Assembly: GCA_011634665.1 (NCBI GenBank)
Contig: WAEK01000001.1
Location: 511,501 to 575,500, forward strand
Origin: Mortierella sp. BCC40632
Lineage: Eukaryota; Mortierellomycota; Mortierellomycetes; Mortierellales; Mortierellaceae
Length of the DNA stretch: 64,000 nucleotides
Direction of reading: 5' to 3'
In this document: piece by piece, positions 25,162 through 36,493 of the stretch
How positions within the stretch are numbered: the first letter of the stretch is position 1
Layout: each line of letters begins with the position of its first letter
Translations under genes and position numbers: made by a program
Notes under the pieces: model-generated
Databases searched by the model: none
What the model saw: only the letters and a program-made list of their open reading frames with translations
What the model was told of the DNA's origin: nothing

Positions 25162-27000
25162 GGCCGTCACTCGGAGGCGGAGAAAGGAGACAGCCTCGCC
25201 TACAGAGGATTGGCTGACAACTCATCGGCGAGCACACTCGAACAGATGTGTGTGTGAATGCGTGTGTGTGAATGCGTGTGTGTGAGTGAGCGAGGATGCG
25301 TGAGAGTGTGAGAGGGGGCGTGAGTGCGTGAGTGTGGGCGAGAGTACGCCAGTGAATGTACCGACGCGGGCATATCTTCCAAACAGTTCATTAATACAAA
25401 TCGTAAAAGACGGGTCCCCAAAAAGGACACCACCAATGCCTGACTCGAATGAATACGGGAGAGAGACACAGTTATGTAGGCTGAAGAGACAGAGACAGGG
25501 GTAAGGGAGGACAAGGGCTGCTGCCGCTCCCTGGATTTGAAATATCCGCACAAGACACAAGAGAATGAGGACGAACAACAGCTCGGGGTACCTGAAGCCC
25601 TCCCGCTACTCTGCTTTGGTTCATTTCTTGCTCAACCGGGCCCTTTCCCTTCTCTCTCTCTTTCTCATTCACACACAACACAATCTCTCTTTGAGCTCCG
25701 CGTTCTTTTTGCATTACCTTTTGGTTGGAGATTATCGTGATATCCGGAATCGCTGTTCATGTGCTGAGGAGTACTGCTGCTATTGCCGGTCTTGGAGCTG
25801 CTGCGGTCAAATGGATTGCTGTCCATGATGTTACTGTGGGTCGACGTTGTTCCGGCTGGGACACTCGGGGATGGATTGATGATTCCTGGTCGAGTCTCGT
25901 ACAACGGCTGCTGATCATGACCGAGATCATTCGTGTCCACAGTGCCTGATGCGGACCACAAGATAGATCCGTACGTGTGTGAGAGGGAGAGAGAGAGAGA
26001 GAGCAAAGATCACTTGTTAGAGCGAAGAATTCAGCCGCGTCTCTTTGCTTTCGTTCTTTTCTCTTTTCTCCTTGCCCACATAATCAACAAAGCTAGTGGT
26101 CTCTCTCTCTCTCTCTTTCTCTCTATTTTTTTTTTCTCTTCCCGCCATTTTCGTATCCAACCTCCGCAACACAACACTTTTGGACTTGACTCTGTGGACG
26201 GCTTATGTTTACGACCGACAAACAAGAGATACCTCGTCATTGGGTTCATGACGAAAAGGAGGAGCCTGGATTCAGGCTCGAGTGTAAGGTGACTCGATTG
26301 CAACTGGGTTGGACACCATCCAACCAGACAATGTACAGTGCAGACAACGGGGGGAGAGATGAGAGGAGGGAAAGAAGGAAGGGAGTAACAATAAAAATAA
26401 AAAAGAAAGAAAGAACCCAGATGACCTGGTAAGCATTGGGCTAACAGACCACAGTGCAAGATCGTTCGATCGACCAATCGTGACCGACAGGGTATTGCTT
26501 GTATTATTATTATTATTATTATTATGTTGTTGTTGTTGTTGCTGTTGCCGTTGCTCTTGTTGGGGGTTTCTTTTTCAATGACGATTCTCACCCCAGTTGT
26601 ATGAACGAGATGAAAATGGTGGTGGGTCACATGAGAGTAGGCAGGACATCAGATAAACGCGGGTCAATGCTCTTTGCATCCTTTTTCTTCTTTCTCCCGT
26701 CATAGTGCATATCCCTTGCCTCCTCTCACTCTCTCTCTCTCCACAAGAAGGGTCCTAGTCCGCAAGCATGAAATCCACATGTCAAATCCTTGCTCCCTCA
26801 TGGGCCCAGTCCGTCCTGTTATCTAGCGCGCCCTTTTTTTTTTTTTTTTTCTCATTCTTTTTGGGACAGACGAGTCAGATCCAAAGGAGTGGGACGAGCG
26901 GTATGCATCATTTACCTTCGACGGGATCCGTCTCCATAGCGTGACCTGTCGTTGACTTTTTGCGGATAGTCTTGTCAAAGATCTTATGGAAGAGTGACAT
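24995..27000 (-). CDS. Small hypothetical protein, four exons
   Basis: The ATG is at 27000. Exons 26916-27000, 25718-25945, 25366-25439 and 24995-25051 join in frame to give 147 residues. The start is MSLFHKIFDKTIRKK, a basic amphipathic stretch. The middle is Ser/Thr/Pro/Asn-rich with MDSNPFDRSSSK and SGYHDNLQPK. The end is GVLFGDPSFTICINEL and GRYARQLALGLADSKG. The last donor (GTCGGT) is weak, so the final exon junction is the least certain part. No family was recognised. Introns contain GA (25111-25151), TG and AAT repeats. The model rests on splice sites and frame closure only. Confidence 0.45.
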
Positions 27001-28089
27001 TTCTCACGGCTGGCTGAGGGTGGGGTAAAGAGTAGGGTAGAGTAGGGACGGGTAGGGGGGAGGAGGGAAGGAAGGAAAGGGAGCTTGTAGAGGAAGGATG
27101 GATGTACCTAGAAGAAAAAGAGAAGGATAAGCTAGTGGGGTTCTAGCACAAGTAGAGAGCTTTTTTCTCTCGGCTCTCAGTAACAGCAAAGGGAAAAGGT
27201 GGGATGGGGGGTAGGGCAGGGTAAGAGTGAAGGTAGGGGCGAGGTAAGGTTAGAGTAGAGGAGGAGTGTGGGAAAGTAGGTTGTATTTACACAATGAAGG
27301 CAAAAAAAGGCAATAGGAGGATGCAAAAAAAAAAGAAAAGAAAAAAGGAAAGAGAGAAAGAGAGAAGAAGTGGCAATGAGAATGCTGACCCAAGAGATCA
27401 AATGGTGGAAGTGCAAAAAAAAAAGTCAAATGAGGATGAGCGAGACACGACAGTCAAAAAAAAAAAAAAACGAGTCGGTCGTGGATGAAACGCGCCTATC
27501 GTACGCACCGCATATCAGCTGCTCCGCGTCCTTCGTCTGCCAAACAGAGGATTTAGCCCATGACCTCTCCTCCTAATCCATCTCGGACATTTGGGGTAAT
27601 GGAAGAGTGCATGACTAGACAACTGCTCACTAGGACTCATCCACAATGGGTCTCTGATGCCTCATGTCAACAATGTCATTGACCTGAATGGACACATATG
27701 TGTCGCATTTAGGGGGTTAGTCCGATTCAGGATGATTATTTCCCACACTGACTGGATCCTCTTCTCTTTGCTGGAACAAGAGCATTCTCGGTCACTGACC
27801 AAGGAACTTGCCCAACATTGGCTAGGGGAGGGAGGGTTGTTCCCACATGTTCGTTCGTGGTAAATCGTAAAGACAACTTTTAATAGGATAAAATAGGGCT
27901 AATAGAGCAATGCGGAGTAAATTTGTGGGTATGGTACAGGATGCTGGGATGCGTAAATATACACCAGCTACCAGCTGATGTGATTGTGGTGTTCAAGTGG
28001 TCTAAATGTCTGCATTGCATCATGTAGAACACGCTCCATGAGCAGGTCTACCTCGATCTCCTCTTCTCGCGCTTCCGTCTGTTCTCTCT
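27001..28089. other. Intergenic
   Basis: No gene is recognised. The first part is a G-rich 5' flank of the small gene starting at 27000 (GGGTAGGG-like repeats 27010-27060 and 27205-27240), followed by poly-A tracts. The last ~200 bp are probably the 3' end of the transporter transcript. Confidence 0.55.
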
Positions 28090-30102
28090 TTAGGCAGCTC
28101 CCATAATGACCTCGCTGGGGTCCAGCTTACGGAGCTTGCGGATGAACAGTGAAAGCAAAAAGGCAGCACAGGCAATGGGAGTGATACACTTGTAGATAAA
28201 CTGGAACGTGTCAACATAGGCTCCAACGACAAGACCCTTTTCTTTTAAAGGCAACTTTTGAACATTGGTGATCTCGGCCTCAATGTTGTATGAGACAATG
28301 GTGGCAAGAACTTCCATGGGGAGTTCCGAGATCTTGGCCTTGATATGGTTGTTGAATAGAGCAGAGCAGATCGCAATACCGATGCCGCCTCCGATCGAGT
28401 TGAAGAATCCACAGAGCGCCGTAACAACCGCCATATCTCGCTTCTCAACCGCAGCCTGGGCAGCGACCATGCATGTCTGGAGGACAAAGCCGATACCAAA
28501 GCCAACGATCAACAGGAAACCGATCATGTGGCCCATGTTCGAGTCGGCATCAAAGAGCGAGCAAAGGCCAATACCGACGGATGTCATGGCGGTACCGATC
28601 CAGATAAAGATGCGGTAGTCTGGGATCTTAGTCAGCAGAGCGCCCGATCCAATCGAAGCGATCACAAGTCCGAGCACCATGGGAAGTAGGTGCAGACCCG
28701 AGCCCGTGGCGCCAACGCCCTTGACCACCTGGAAGTAAATGGGAGAATAAAAGATCACACCAAGGAAGCCCATGCCCGTCAAAAAGTTGACACCAAAGAT
28801 CAAGGAAACCGTGGGGTTCAAGAACAATCGGAGAGGGATGACGGCCTCGACTGCACGGTACTCTGCAAAGATCAAAGCACCGATCAACACGGCTGCGACC
28901 ACAAAGAGAACAATGATCACTGCAGAGTTCCACTCGTACTCCGTGCCTCCCCAGGTGATTGGGAGCAAAAGACAAATGACGGCGGCAATAATGAGGAATG
29001 TGCCCAAAAAATCAACTCGCTTGATCTGCTCCTTAAACGCCTGGCGCTCAAAGGGAAGTCTCAAAAAGATGAGGACAGACACAATGGTGACTAGACCCAA
29101 GGGAAGATTGATCAAGAAGCACCAGCGCCAGGTCGTCTGCTCGACAAAGACACCTCCGAGGAGAGGACCGACGACAGAAGAGACACCAAAGACACTCCAA
29201 ATGATAGACTGGTACTTGGGTCGTTGTTCGAGTGGAAAGATATCCGAGATAATGATCAGGACAATAGACAAGAGCCCTGAACCGCCGAGACCCTGGATCG
29301 CACGGAAGGCAATCAGCATGGTCATGGTGTTGGCGCCACCAGCACCACCAGAGCCGATCATGAAGGTAATAATGGCAAAGAGAATCATAACCTTTCGACC
29401 AAAGATATCACTGAACTTGCCGTACAGCGGCTGGAAAGCATCTAAAAAGGATTTCATTGGTTTGTGCGTGTTCATGTTAGCGGTCGGAGCTAAATCTTTT
29501 CCCCATTAAGGTTGTTCAACACTCGAAGGCAAACAAAGCGAAGGGAAGGTTCTTCTCTTTTTGGACAGAACCGGGTTACTTACTGTATGTAAGAAGGTAA
29601 GCCGTGGCGACCCAACTCATCTGAGACTGGGCCTTGAAGTCTGAGGCGATCCTGGGCAAAGCCGTGGCAATGATTGTTCCGTCCAGACTGGCCAGGAACG
29701 TTGCCATTGCCAATCTATTCAAGTCACCAAGGAATACGGATTGAGCAGAAGACAGGGATATGTTTAGTAAAAATGTACTGCCTGGACAAGCCAGTAGGTT
29801 CATCACCCAAAAAGAGAGATAGAGAGAGAGAGCGCGCGCGCGAAAAAGGGGAAAGACGATGTGGACTTGATTACTCACCCAATAAAGAGCAGGACAGCCG
29901 CGCGAGGGGAAATAGCCACCTTTTGTTCACTCTCGATCTGCTGCTCGAGATCTCCACTTCGACCCGCCTGAGCATCTCCAGCGGTCGTCTCAAGCTTTTG
30001 GTTGCTGTAATTGCTTGCGCTGATGATCGACGACGCACCGCCGCGATCCTGGTCAGGCCTCTTTTCGAGCTGTGTGGATTGGGATGAGAGAGACTCGGTC
30101 AT
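28090..30102 (-). CDS. MFS transporter, DHA2 (14-TM) drug:H+ antiporter type
   Basis: Three exons (29879-30102, 29584-29714 and 28090-29441) give 568 residues. A hydrophilic ~70-residue N-terminus precedes the first membrane segment. The DHA2 signature LDGTIIATALPRI follows, then motif A (GKFSDIFGRK) and motif C-like VVGPLLGGVF with WRWCFLINLP. About 14 hydrophobic segments follow to the C-terminus. The family exports drugs, toxins or basic amino acids at the plasma membrane or vacuole; the substrate cannot be predicted from sequence. The two short N-terminal introns interrupt the first membrane helices. There is no metabolic cluster next to it to suggest a substrate. Confidence 0.93.
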
Positions 30103-32743
30103 CTTTGCGATAGTCGATAAAGATGAATAGGGGAGGCGATGCTACAGACACCGCTTTTATGGATTGTCTGCTGTACGAGTTTGAAGTGGAAGTGGCGATG
30201 CAGTGATAGAGAGAACAAACAGGCAGGCCGATGAGTTGCGGATGGTAATTAGAGGAGAGACCAAATTGATTGGGGAGAGGGTGAAGGGGGGGGGGTATCG
30301 GGGAAAGAAGGAAGGTGTGAATTGAGGAGGAAGGAAAAGAAAAAAGAAAGAGTGTCGAGTGTCGAGAGACGACGAGGTTGAGGTGAGTCGACAGAGAAAT
30401 TTGAATAGAGAATGGTTGGCAGAGAAGGCGGATTAGAAATATCAGATGGTAGCCTAAGGAGGGGCCTCTTTTATAGATGTACAGTTTCCAGCTGTGAAGA
30501 GAGAGAGAGAAGCATGCGTGTGTTCATGAGCCATTGAGAACCTTGTGCATGTCTGTCCATTCCCGGCCAAGCATTTCTTGTTTTCTTCCTCTTTTTGGCT
30601 CAGCTCGCTTGGTGAATGTTTATTTGTTTATGGTGGATTGGGATAGGACAAATAATAAAATAGGGAAGCTCTCGTCGGGCTGCGACCCGATCAGACTCTA
30701 ACAAGGAGCGCAAAGTGAATGCTTAAAAAACCAGTTTTTTGAAAGAGTCTATCGAATGACTCTGGACCATTTGTCATATTTTCCCTTCCTTGTCGCGCCA
30801 CACGACTGGTCAGCAGGCGCCCATCTCAGCATACCCCTGGCTGGATGGCTTCTCTTTCTCCGCTACCCGAAACGAGTGCCGTCCAGGGTTCCTCCTGGAT
30901 CTTACAAGTTGGTGTGCAGTAGTGTGCACTATCCCTCCCCTACCTGTTCTTGCTGTTACTTTTTCAGGATCCCTGTTACATCCAAGGACCAAAGAAAGAC
31001 AAGCCCATGCTTGCAGACAACAAAAATGCATACAAACAGAATGGCTCATGAAAAGACTGCAAAGGCGGATGCTGCAAAGGCGATTTAAACTCATTGCAGG
31101 TTCGTACCTCATAACAGGTTTGCTCTGTCCCTCCGCCACCCCCCTCTCTCCCCCCGCTCTCTCTTCCCTTCTCCCCAATAAACCGGTTTGTCCCACGGAA
31201 TTGCTCGATCTCCGCCAACCACTGGATGGACGCGTGTATGCGGCATGGACTACTACGCACCAAAGGGGAAAAAGACGGGTGAACGGATGCGACAGAAGTG
31301 GCATTGGCAAGAGTTGATAGAAACGGAAGAAGACGAACGAGCTTTAACCCTGACTCAACATCTCCATCTTCAACTCTGGCGGAGGACCCGATTCTTTTGA
31401 ACCTGGACAAAAGGTAAAGCGGAACAGAGTTAGGCCCAGCCTCTCCACCATGTTCCTGCCCCTGGACAAAAAGGATTTTCCAAAAGCAAAAAGAAGCTCA
31501 CGATGCATGGACCACCACATTTGAAGAAAAAGAACAACTTCCCTTCCCCCAATGTCACTTTACTCCTGCAGACCATTGCTTGGACGCCACACTCTCCTAA
31601 TTCTCTCTCAACCTGCCCAACTCCCAGCTACCAACCCCCTATCTAGGAACCCCAAGCACGACTTTGCATACGTACTCAATCGCTCGATCATCGATACCAC
31701 AAATACAGTACCTCTTTTTTCCACCCCCCCCCCCTCCCCTATTCCCGCAGCTTCCAAGACTTTGTTCCTTTTCTGTCGGTAGAAGAGAGAGTAGACGGGG
31801 ATGACCAGCCACTTTTTGTCTACGCAATGCCAAGGGTTATACACTTTTCCAGGGAATCAGAATAAAAATAAGAAAGGAGTCGACAATTCAAGAATACGAA
31901 ACGTGGACACAGATTACTTGTTTGTAACATCACGCTACTGCTGCCGCTGTTGTTGTTGTTGTTTTTGTTGTTTTTCGATTGTTCTAGGGAAGAAGGAGAG
32001 GCGGGAAGTGAGGCTGAGCGGACCTTGGGAAAACAGGACAGAAGGAAATGGCAAAAGCATAGAACCGATGAGGAAAGCCCTGAATTTGTCCACAAGGTCT
32101 AGACAACAACAATAAAAAAAAAAAAAAAAAAGGAAGACTGTCCCCAATCGAACCATTTCGGTCCTCTTTTTTTCTTTGCGCAGTTCCGTGAGGGTGGGGC
32201 AGGGCACAGCATCGGATGAGATATACTGAACCACCTTTGCGCCGTGGCACTGTCGCCTGATGCTCTTGACAGAGCTCTTCGACTTTTTTTTTTTTTTTTT
32301 TGGGTTGTTAGAGTCTCGTAATTGAGCCCTTTACACATGGTGCATCGTTACTCTTGGTAACTTCCAAATGGTTTGCATGAGCACCTATCTTTTTTTTTCT
32401 TTTGCTAAAACGGGCATGTCTTTATTATAGCTCCTCTCTTTGTCGATCGAGATTCTTGAAACCCCCTCTGCCAAGAAATGGATGAATCCTTCTCTCAAGC
32501 TCCCAGGTAAGAGAGAAAGAGAAACAGAGCCCAGTCATTTATGTCATAGCTCGATAGCGTCTCTTGTCTTGGGCTGTTTGCAATTCTATTGCTGTTCAAA
32601 AGAAATATGCTTGTCATATATGGGAAAGTCTGGGGTTGGCACTGCCGGCTCCTTGGTCATGTAAGTTGTGGATCATTTCATCTCGAGGTGTGAGAGAGCC
32701 ATCGCACAAGCAAAACATGATCCAAAGAAATTCAAGTACGTCC

Positions 32744-32777
<34 letters not shown>

Positions 32778-33874
32778 AGCCTTTCTGGATTCTAACAATG
32801 ATTTCTGTAGTACCTGCCATAAGATGGTTTGCAGTTGACATTAAAAGGCTTTGGACTGGGCGTTAACTGTCCAAGATGGTACCTTACTAGCCAATCAAAT
32901 ACATATAGTCTACATTTCATGGGAAGATATGGATGGCATATATCTAAAAGTAGAACCCTCCTCTATTTCAACGTTATCTAGGAGGGACGAATCAAGTCTT
33001 TCGCCCATCACAAAGGGATTTAGGCCTTGTAAGATCGCCGCTCTACATTGACACTCGCCTCAAACATGCCTTAAATGTCAACCATAGGGGATAGATAAAA
33101 TAGTGTTCCTTTATCCACGGGAAAGGCTCTACCTCGCCAGTCAGTCTTTGCATTTCTCGTCTAAAGAAAGAAAAGGTGAACGAATCTCCATGACTCTGGC
33201 TTTTGATCCGTCCAAGACAATCGCTCTAAACAGTCCACAAGGGGTTATTCATGTGATGGTGGAGAATGAAGTGGAGAGATTTGGGGAGTATAGATAGCCA
33301 TATTAGTTTACATGGTGCATGGATGGAACTCAAGCGGACGAAAAGTTGGACAAGACAGTGAAACGTTAGAAAGAAAACCCCCGGGCCGATGCTCCCGAGC
33401 CAAGGATCGACAAAAAAGAAATAACTATTTTTTCACCAACTATAGAGCTAGGATGCCAACGCCTAGTTTGCCTTTATTTTGAGAAAGCCATGTGTCTTCA
33501 CTAGCGACCTCACTATCACAGCTTCTGTTTGTTAAATCGCGTCCAACTGGTGTCAAGGGTCAAATGCAGGCCATTTTTTTATCAACCTGGTAAATCTTTA
33601 CATTAAGATCAGTGTCCCTGATACTATCTCGCTCGCTTGCTTATGGTATTTGCGTCTGGTCTTGTTGGTAGTGATGCTAGCCAGCAACTCTTAACTCCTA
33701 GTCAATTACCTTGTTCTCCACAGTTCAGCTCTTCCAAACTCGTTGAAGCTTTTGACTCTCAGTCGAGGGCCGTTGATTCAGAACAGGTATAGAAATTGTG
33801 ATGAAAAATACGGTGACGTTTTCCAGGAGAAGGGAAATGTCACAATTTTGGCTGTAAATATGCCAGAGGACTGT
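30103..33874. other. Gene-poor region, possibly old element remnants
   Basis: The first ~600 bp is the transporter promoter, with a G-run at 30287-30296. Beyond it no frame carries a recognisable domain, although several 60-170 codon frames exist (for example 30790-31317). Homopolymers include A17 (32115-32131), T18 (32283-32300) and T28 (32749-32776). A cassette-like AT/GC composition is absent. I see no inverted termini that would define the left edge of the mobile island. Confidence 0.5.
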
Positions 33875-36104
33875 TTATTTGAGTTCTTGGGCTAAGTTCA
33901 CAGTCTCCTCTAGCTTGGCAACGGTGCCTTGGAGATCCTTCCATGCACAATGGCGCTTTCTGGGACTGTCAATAATAACGCTCAGTTCACTCCAGAGTCT
34001 CTTCAACTTGGCGTAGCTATCTTTCATCTCTGCTGCTCTAGCTTCTTCCCTTTTCATTTTCTCATCTCTTTGTCTAACTTTCCTTTGTACCTCCAGCTGG
34101 TAGATCAGGTCTGGTGAGATTATGCTCTCTCGAGGGAATCCTGAAGCCTTTTCAGAAAGTTTTGACTCCTGTATCCGAGTTTCTCTGGCTCGCTCAAAGT
34201 AGGCGATTTTATGCCTGCCGTAGATCCTTGCAATTAGGTACATGTGCTTGCAGGGTATCCGATGTCTCGTGTAGTCGGGACACGAACATGAGCAAAGGGC
34301 ATCCTTCTCGTGATCCAAAGCTACCGAATACTCTACTCCAGGAACGCTAAAGGATTTGACAATGAACTGCAATAGTGTACAGCGGTCAGGATTAATCCCA
34401 CGCAGTATTAATAGAGTAGGTACCTGTTGATACATACCGCATGGGCTGCTACGTTCTCTGCAACCATTGCTTTGGCGGTACCAACATCCAATGCCATGGC
34501 TTCCTTTTCTCTCTCACCATCATACTCAGAGTGCTTCACTGGTTGAACGCCATGATCAACCTTGAGAAGTTGAGCCTTGAAGTCTCTTTCTATCTCTCCT
34601 TGCAGCAAGAACATGACAACATCAGCCCTGTATCCAGTCTTGCCATCGAGGTAATGAGATTTGAGGGTATGGAACCATGATTCCAATAGATTGTTTGTGT
34701 CGACATGTTGATAATTCTATTGGCGACAAAAAGATATATGAGTGGGGAAGTCTAGACATCTCGTCCGTCACAGCGAACCATTCCGCATACCTCTCGGACG
34801 AAAAGCACCCTTTTTCCCCTCTTCACACGAGCAAGCCAGTTTCTCTCCAGAAAAGTACAAAAGCGCTCAGTTCCTGGAAAGGCGACTCTGAACTTTTGCC
34901 ACAATCCATCCAGCTCGTCATTGGATCTACCACCGCGTATGGCTTTTAGCACGTGTTCCATTTGGCGCCAGTGTTCCTTCTATCAGTGAGAAAGACCTAT
35001 TAAGTAATGAACTAGTCAATGACTTTTGATATCATTCAAGATAGTTGCCCTACATTGCAATCTTTTCTCATGCGCCTTTCCCATATCTGGGCCACATGGA
35101 AGAGACAGTAATAAATGGCAGTCTGTGGAAAGATAGCTTGTACGGCCTCAGTCTCTACCGGTGAGCAATCCATCATGAACTTTGACACTTTAAACTGGCA
35201 TGTATCCTTAAGCCAGCTCAGCCATTTCTTGAGCAGAAACCTACAGACGTTAGTTAGGGGTGATACAATGCTTCATGTTACTAACCTCTTGGCAAGCCAA
35301 TTTCTTACGTCGATTCGGTACTGCAAATCAAGTATGCAATGGGAATGCCTTTCTGTAACACGACGTCCTTGGCGAGGATGGTGAACAAAGCTGAGGCCTC
35401 TCTGATCTTTTTGATATTAGGCATCAATGGCCTGGTCACCTTATGTGTGGAGTCCATGCAAGCTACGATGCGGTTGCGTTGCATAATCTAAGGGATCAAT
35501 CACACATGGAAGTAGATTAGAATCAGCCATGAAAACGCTAGCATAGTGTTAGCAACGTAAATACGGACTAAAAAGCCTACCTCCAGCTGGAATTTTGTAC
35601 ACCATGCAACCAAGTATGACTTCATTTTACCCTCCATCTCGATCTGGAACATGCCTTCTCTTCCTCTCATCTTGATATCCCTGATCCAAAGATGGATACT
35701 TTTGAAGACATCCTGGTCTTTGGTGGCTTCTCTCATCTGTCGACGATAAAACACACCATGCACATCCTTGTAGTCGATCAAAAGACCAGAGGAGAGAGCA
35801 CTGTTGCGTTCAAGCTTGTTGGAAGTAGTATTAGTATTTGTTGCATTGAGTGGCAATGCCTTACCGAACAAAGATTGTCTTCTGGGCCTTTGTTGACGTT
35901 CGACTTGATCCAATTTAACTCGTTCGTGCCCAAAGGTAAACGTGCCCTGTCCGACATAAAAGTTCCGTGGTTGTGCCTCCAATGATACTCGATGGCAACA
36001 CAGTCTTTTCCAATGGGCTTCTGGATTCTGATGTGTGCCTTGCATCCTGTGCCAACTGATTCCTTGTGGGCGTGTTTTACTCGAGGCCCGTCGCCTGCAA
36101 TCAT
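33875..36104 (-). mobile_element. MULE (Mutator-like) transposase gene with SWIM zinc finger
   Basis: Read from right to left, the parts are as follows. There is a Cys/His-bearing N-terminal region (TGCKAHIRIQKPIGKD, EYHWRHNHGTF). The MULE DDE core has VACMDSTHKVTRPL (first Asp), FMMDCSPVETEAVQAIFP (second Asp) and YYCLFHVAQIW. A helical insert (WRQMEHVLKAIRGG) and NTNNLLESWFHTLKSHYL follow. Last comes a SWIM finger, CSCPDYTRHRIPCKH, and a basic coiled tail. Exons are joined by plausible GT-AG introns at about 35822-35872, 35490-35580, 35245-35290 and elsewhere, but not every junction could be fixed. A further in-frame segment upstream (36235-36450, IPADSAIPLRM, YGFKQFWHQERD) may be the N-terminus, interrupted by one TGA at 36235. 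Its start lies about 43 bp from the divergent Fz1 ATG. Terminal inverted repeats for this element were not found. Confidence 0.8.
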
Positions 36105-36493
36105 ATTGCCATGTCCAGTCGAAGCTCCTTAGTCAGCCTGGCCCTATGTGCAATTCCTTGTGAGTTGGAAGTAGACTGTCCAAGCTACCATTGTCAAACT
36201 CGATAATGCGAGAGTTCTCTTCACTGCAGCGTTGTCATTGGAAGGCGTCTCTTTCTTGGTGCCAGAACTGTTTAAATCCGTAGACTGAGAAAACCATTCG
36301 AAGAGGAATAGCCGAATCGGCAGGGATGGGATGAGGGCTGACAATGGCATGAATGTCATAGTCAGGAGAATATGGCAAAATGTCCTTTACTGTCAAGGAC
36401 GTGGTGATTTGCGCAGCAGTTAAAATGAAAGGCACAGCCAACCAGAGCAATCTTCAACGTCTTGCCACTTTCCCGACTCAGTTACTGATCAAG

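Noticed and set aside
30660..30715. Possible tRNA-like fold near TCGTCGGGCTGCGACCCGATC
   Set aside because: It is only one hairpin; no acceptor stem, T-loop or anticodon arm can be formed.
30790..31317. 175-codon plus-strand frame in the gene-poor region
   Set aside because: No domain, no splice context and overlapping frames of equal quality on the other strand; treated as chance.
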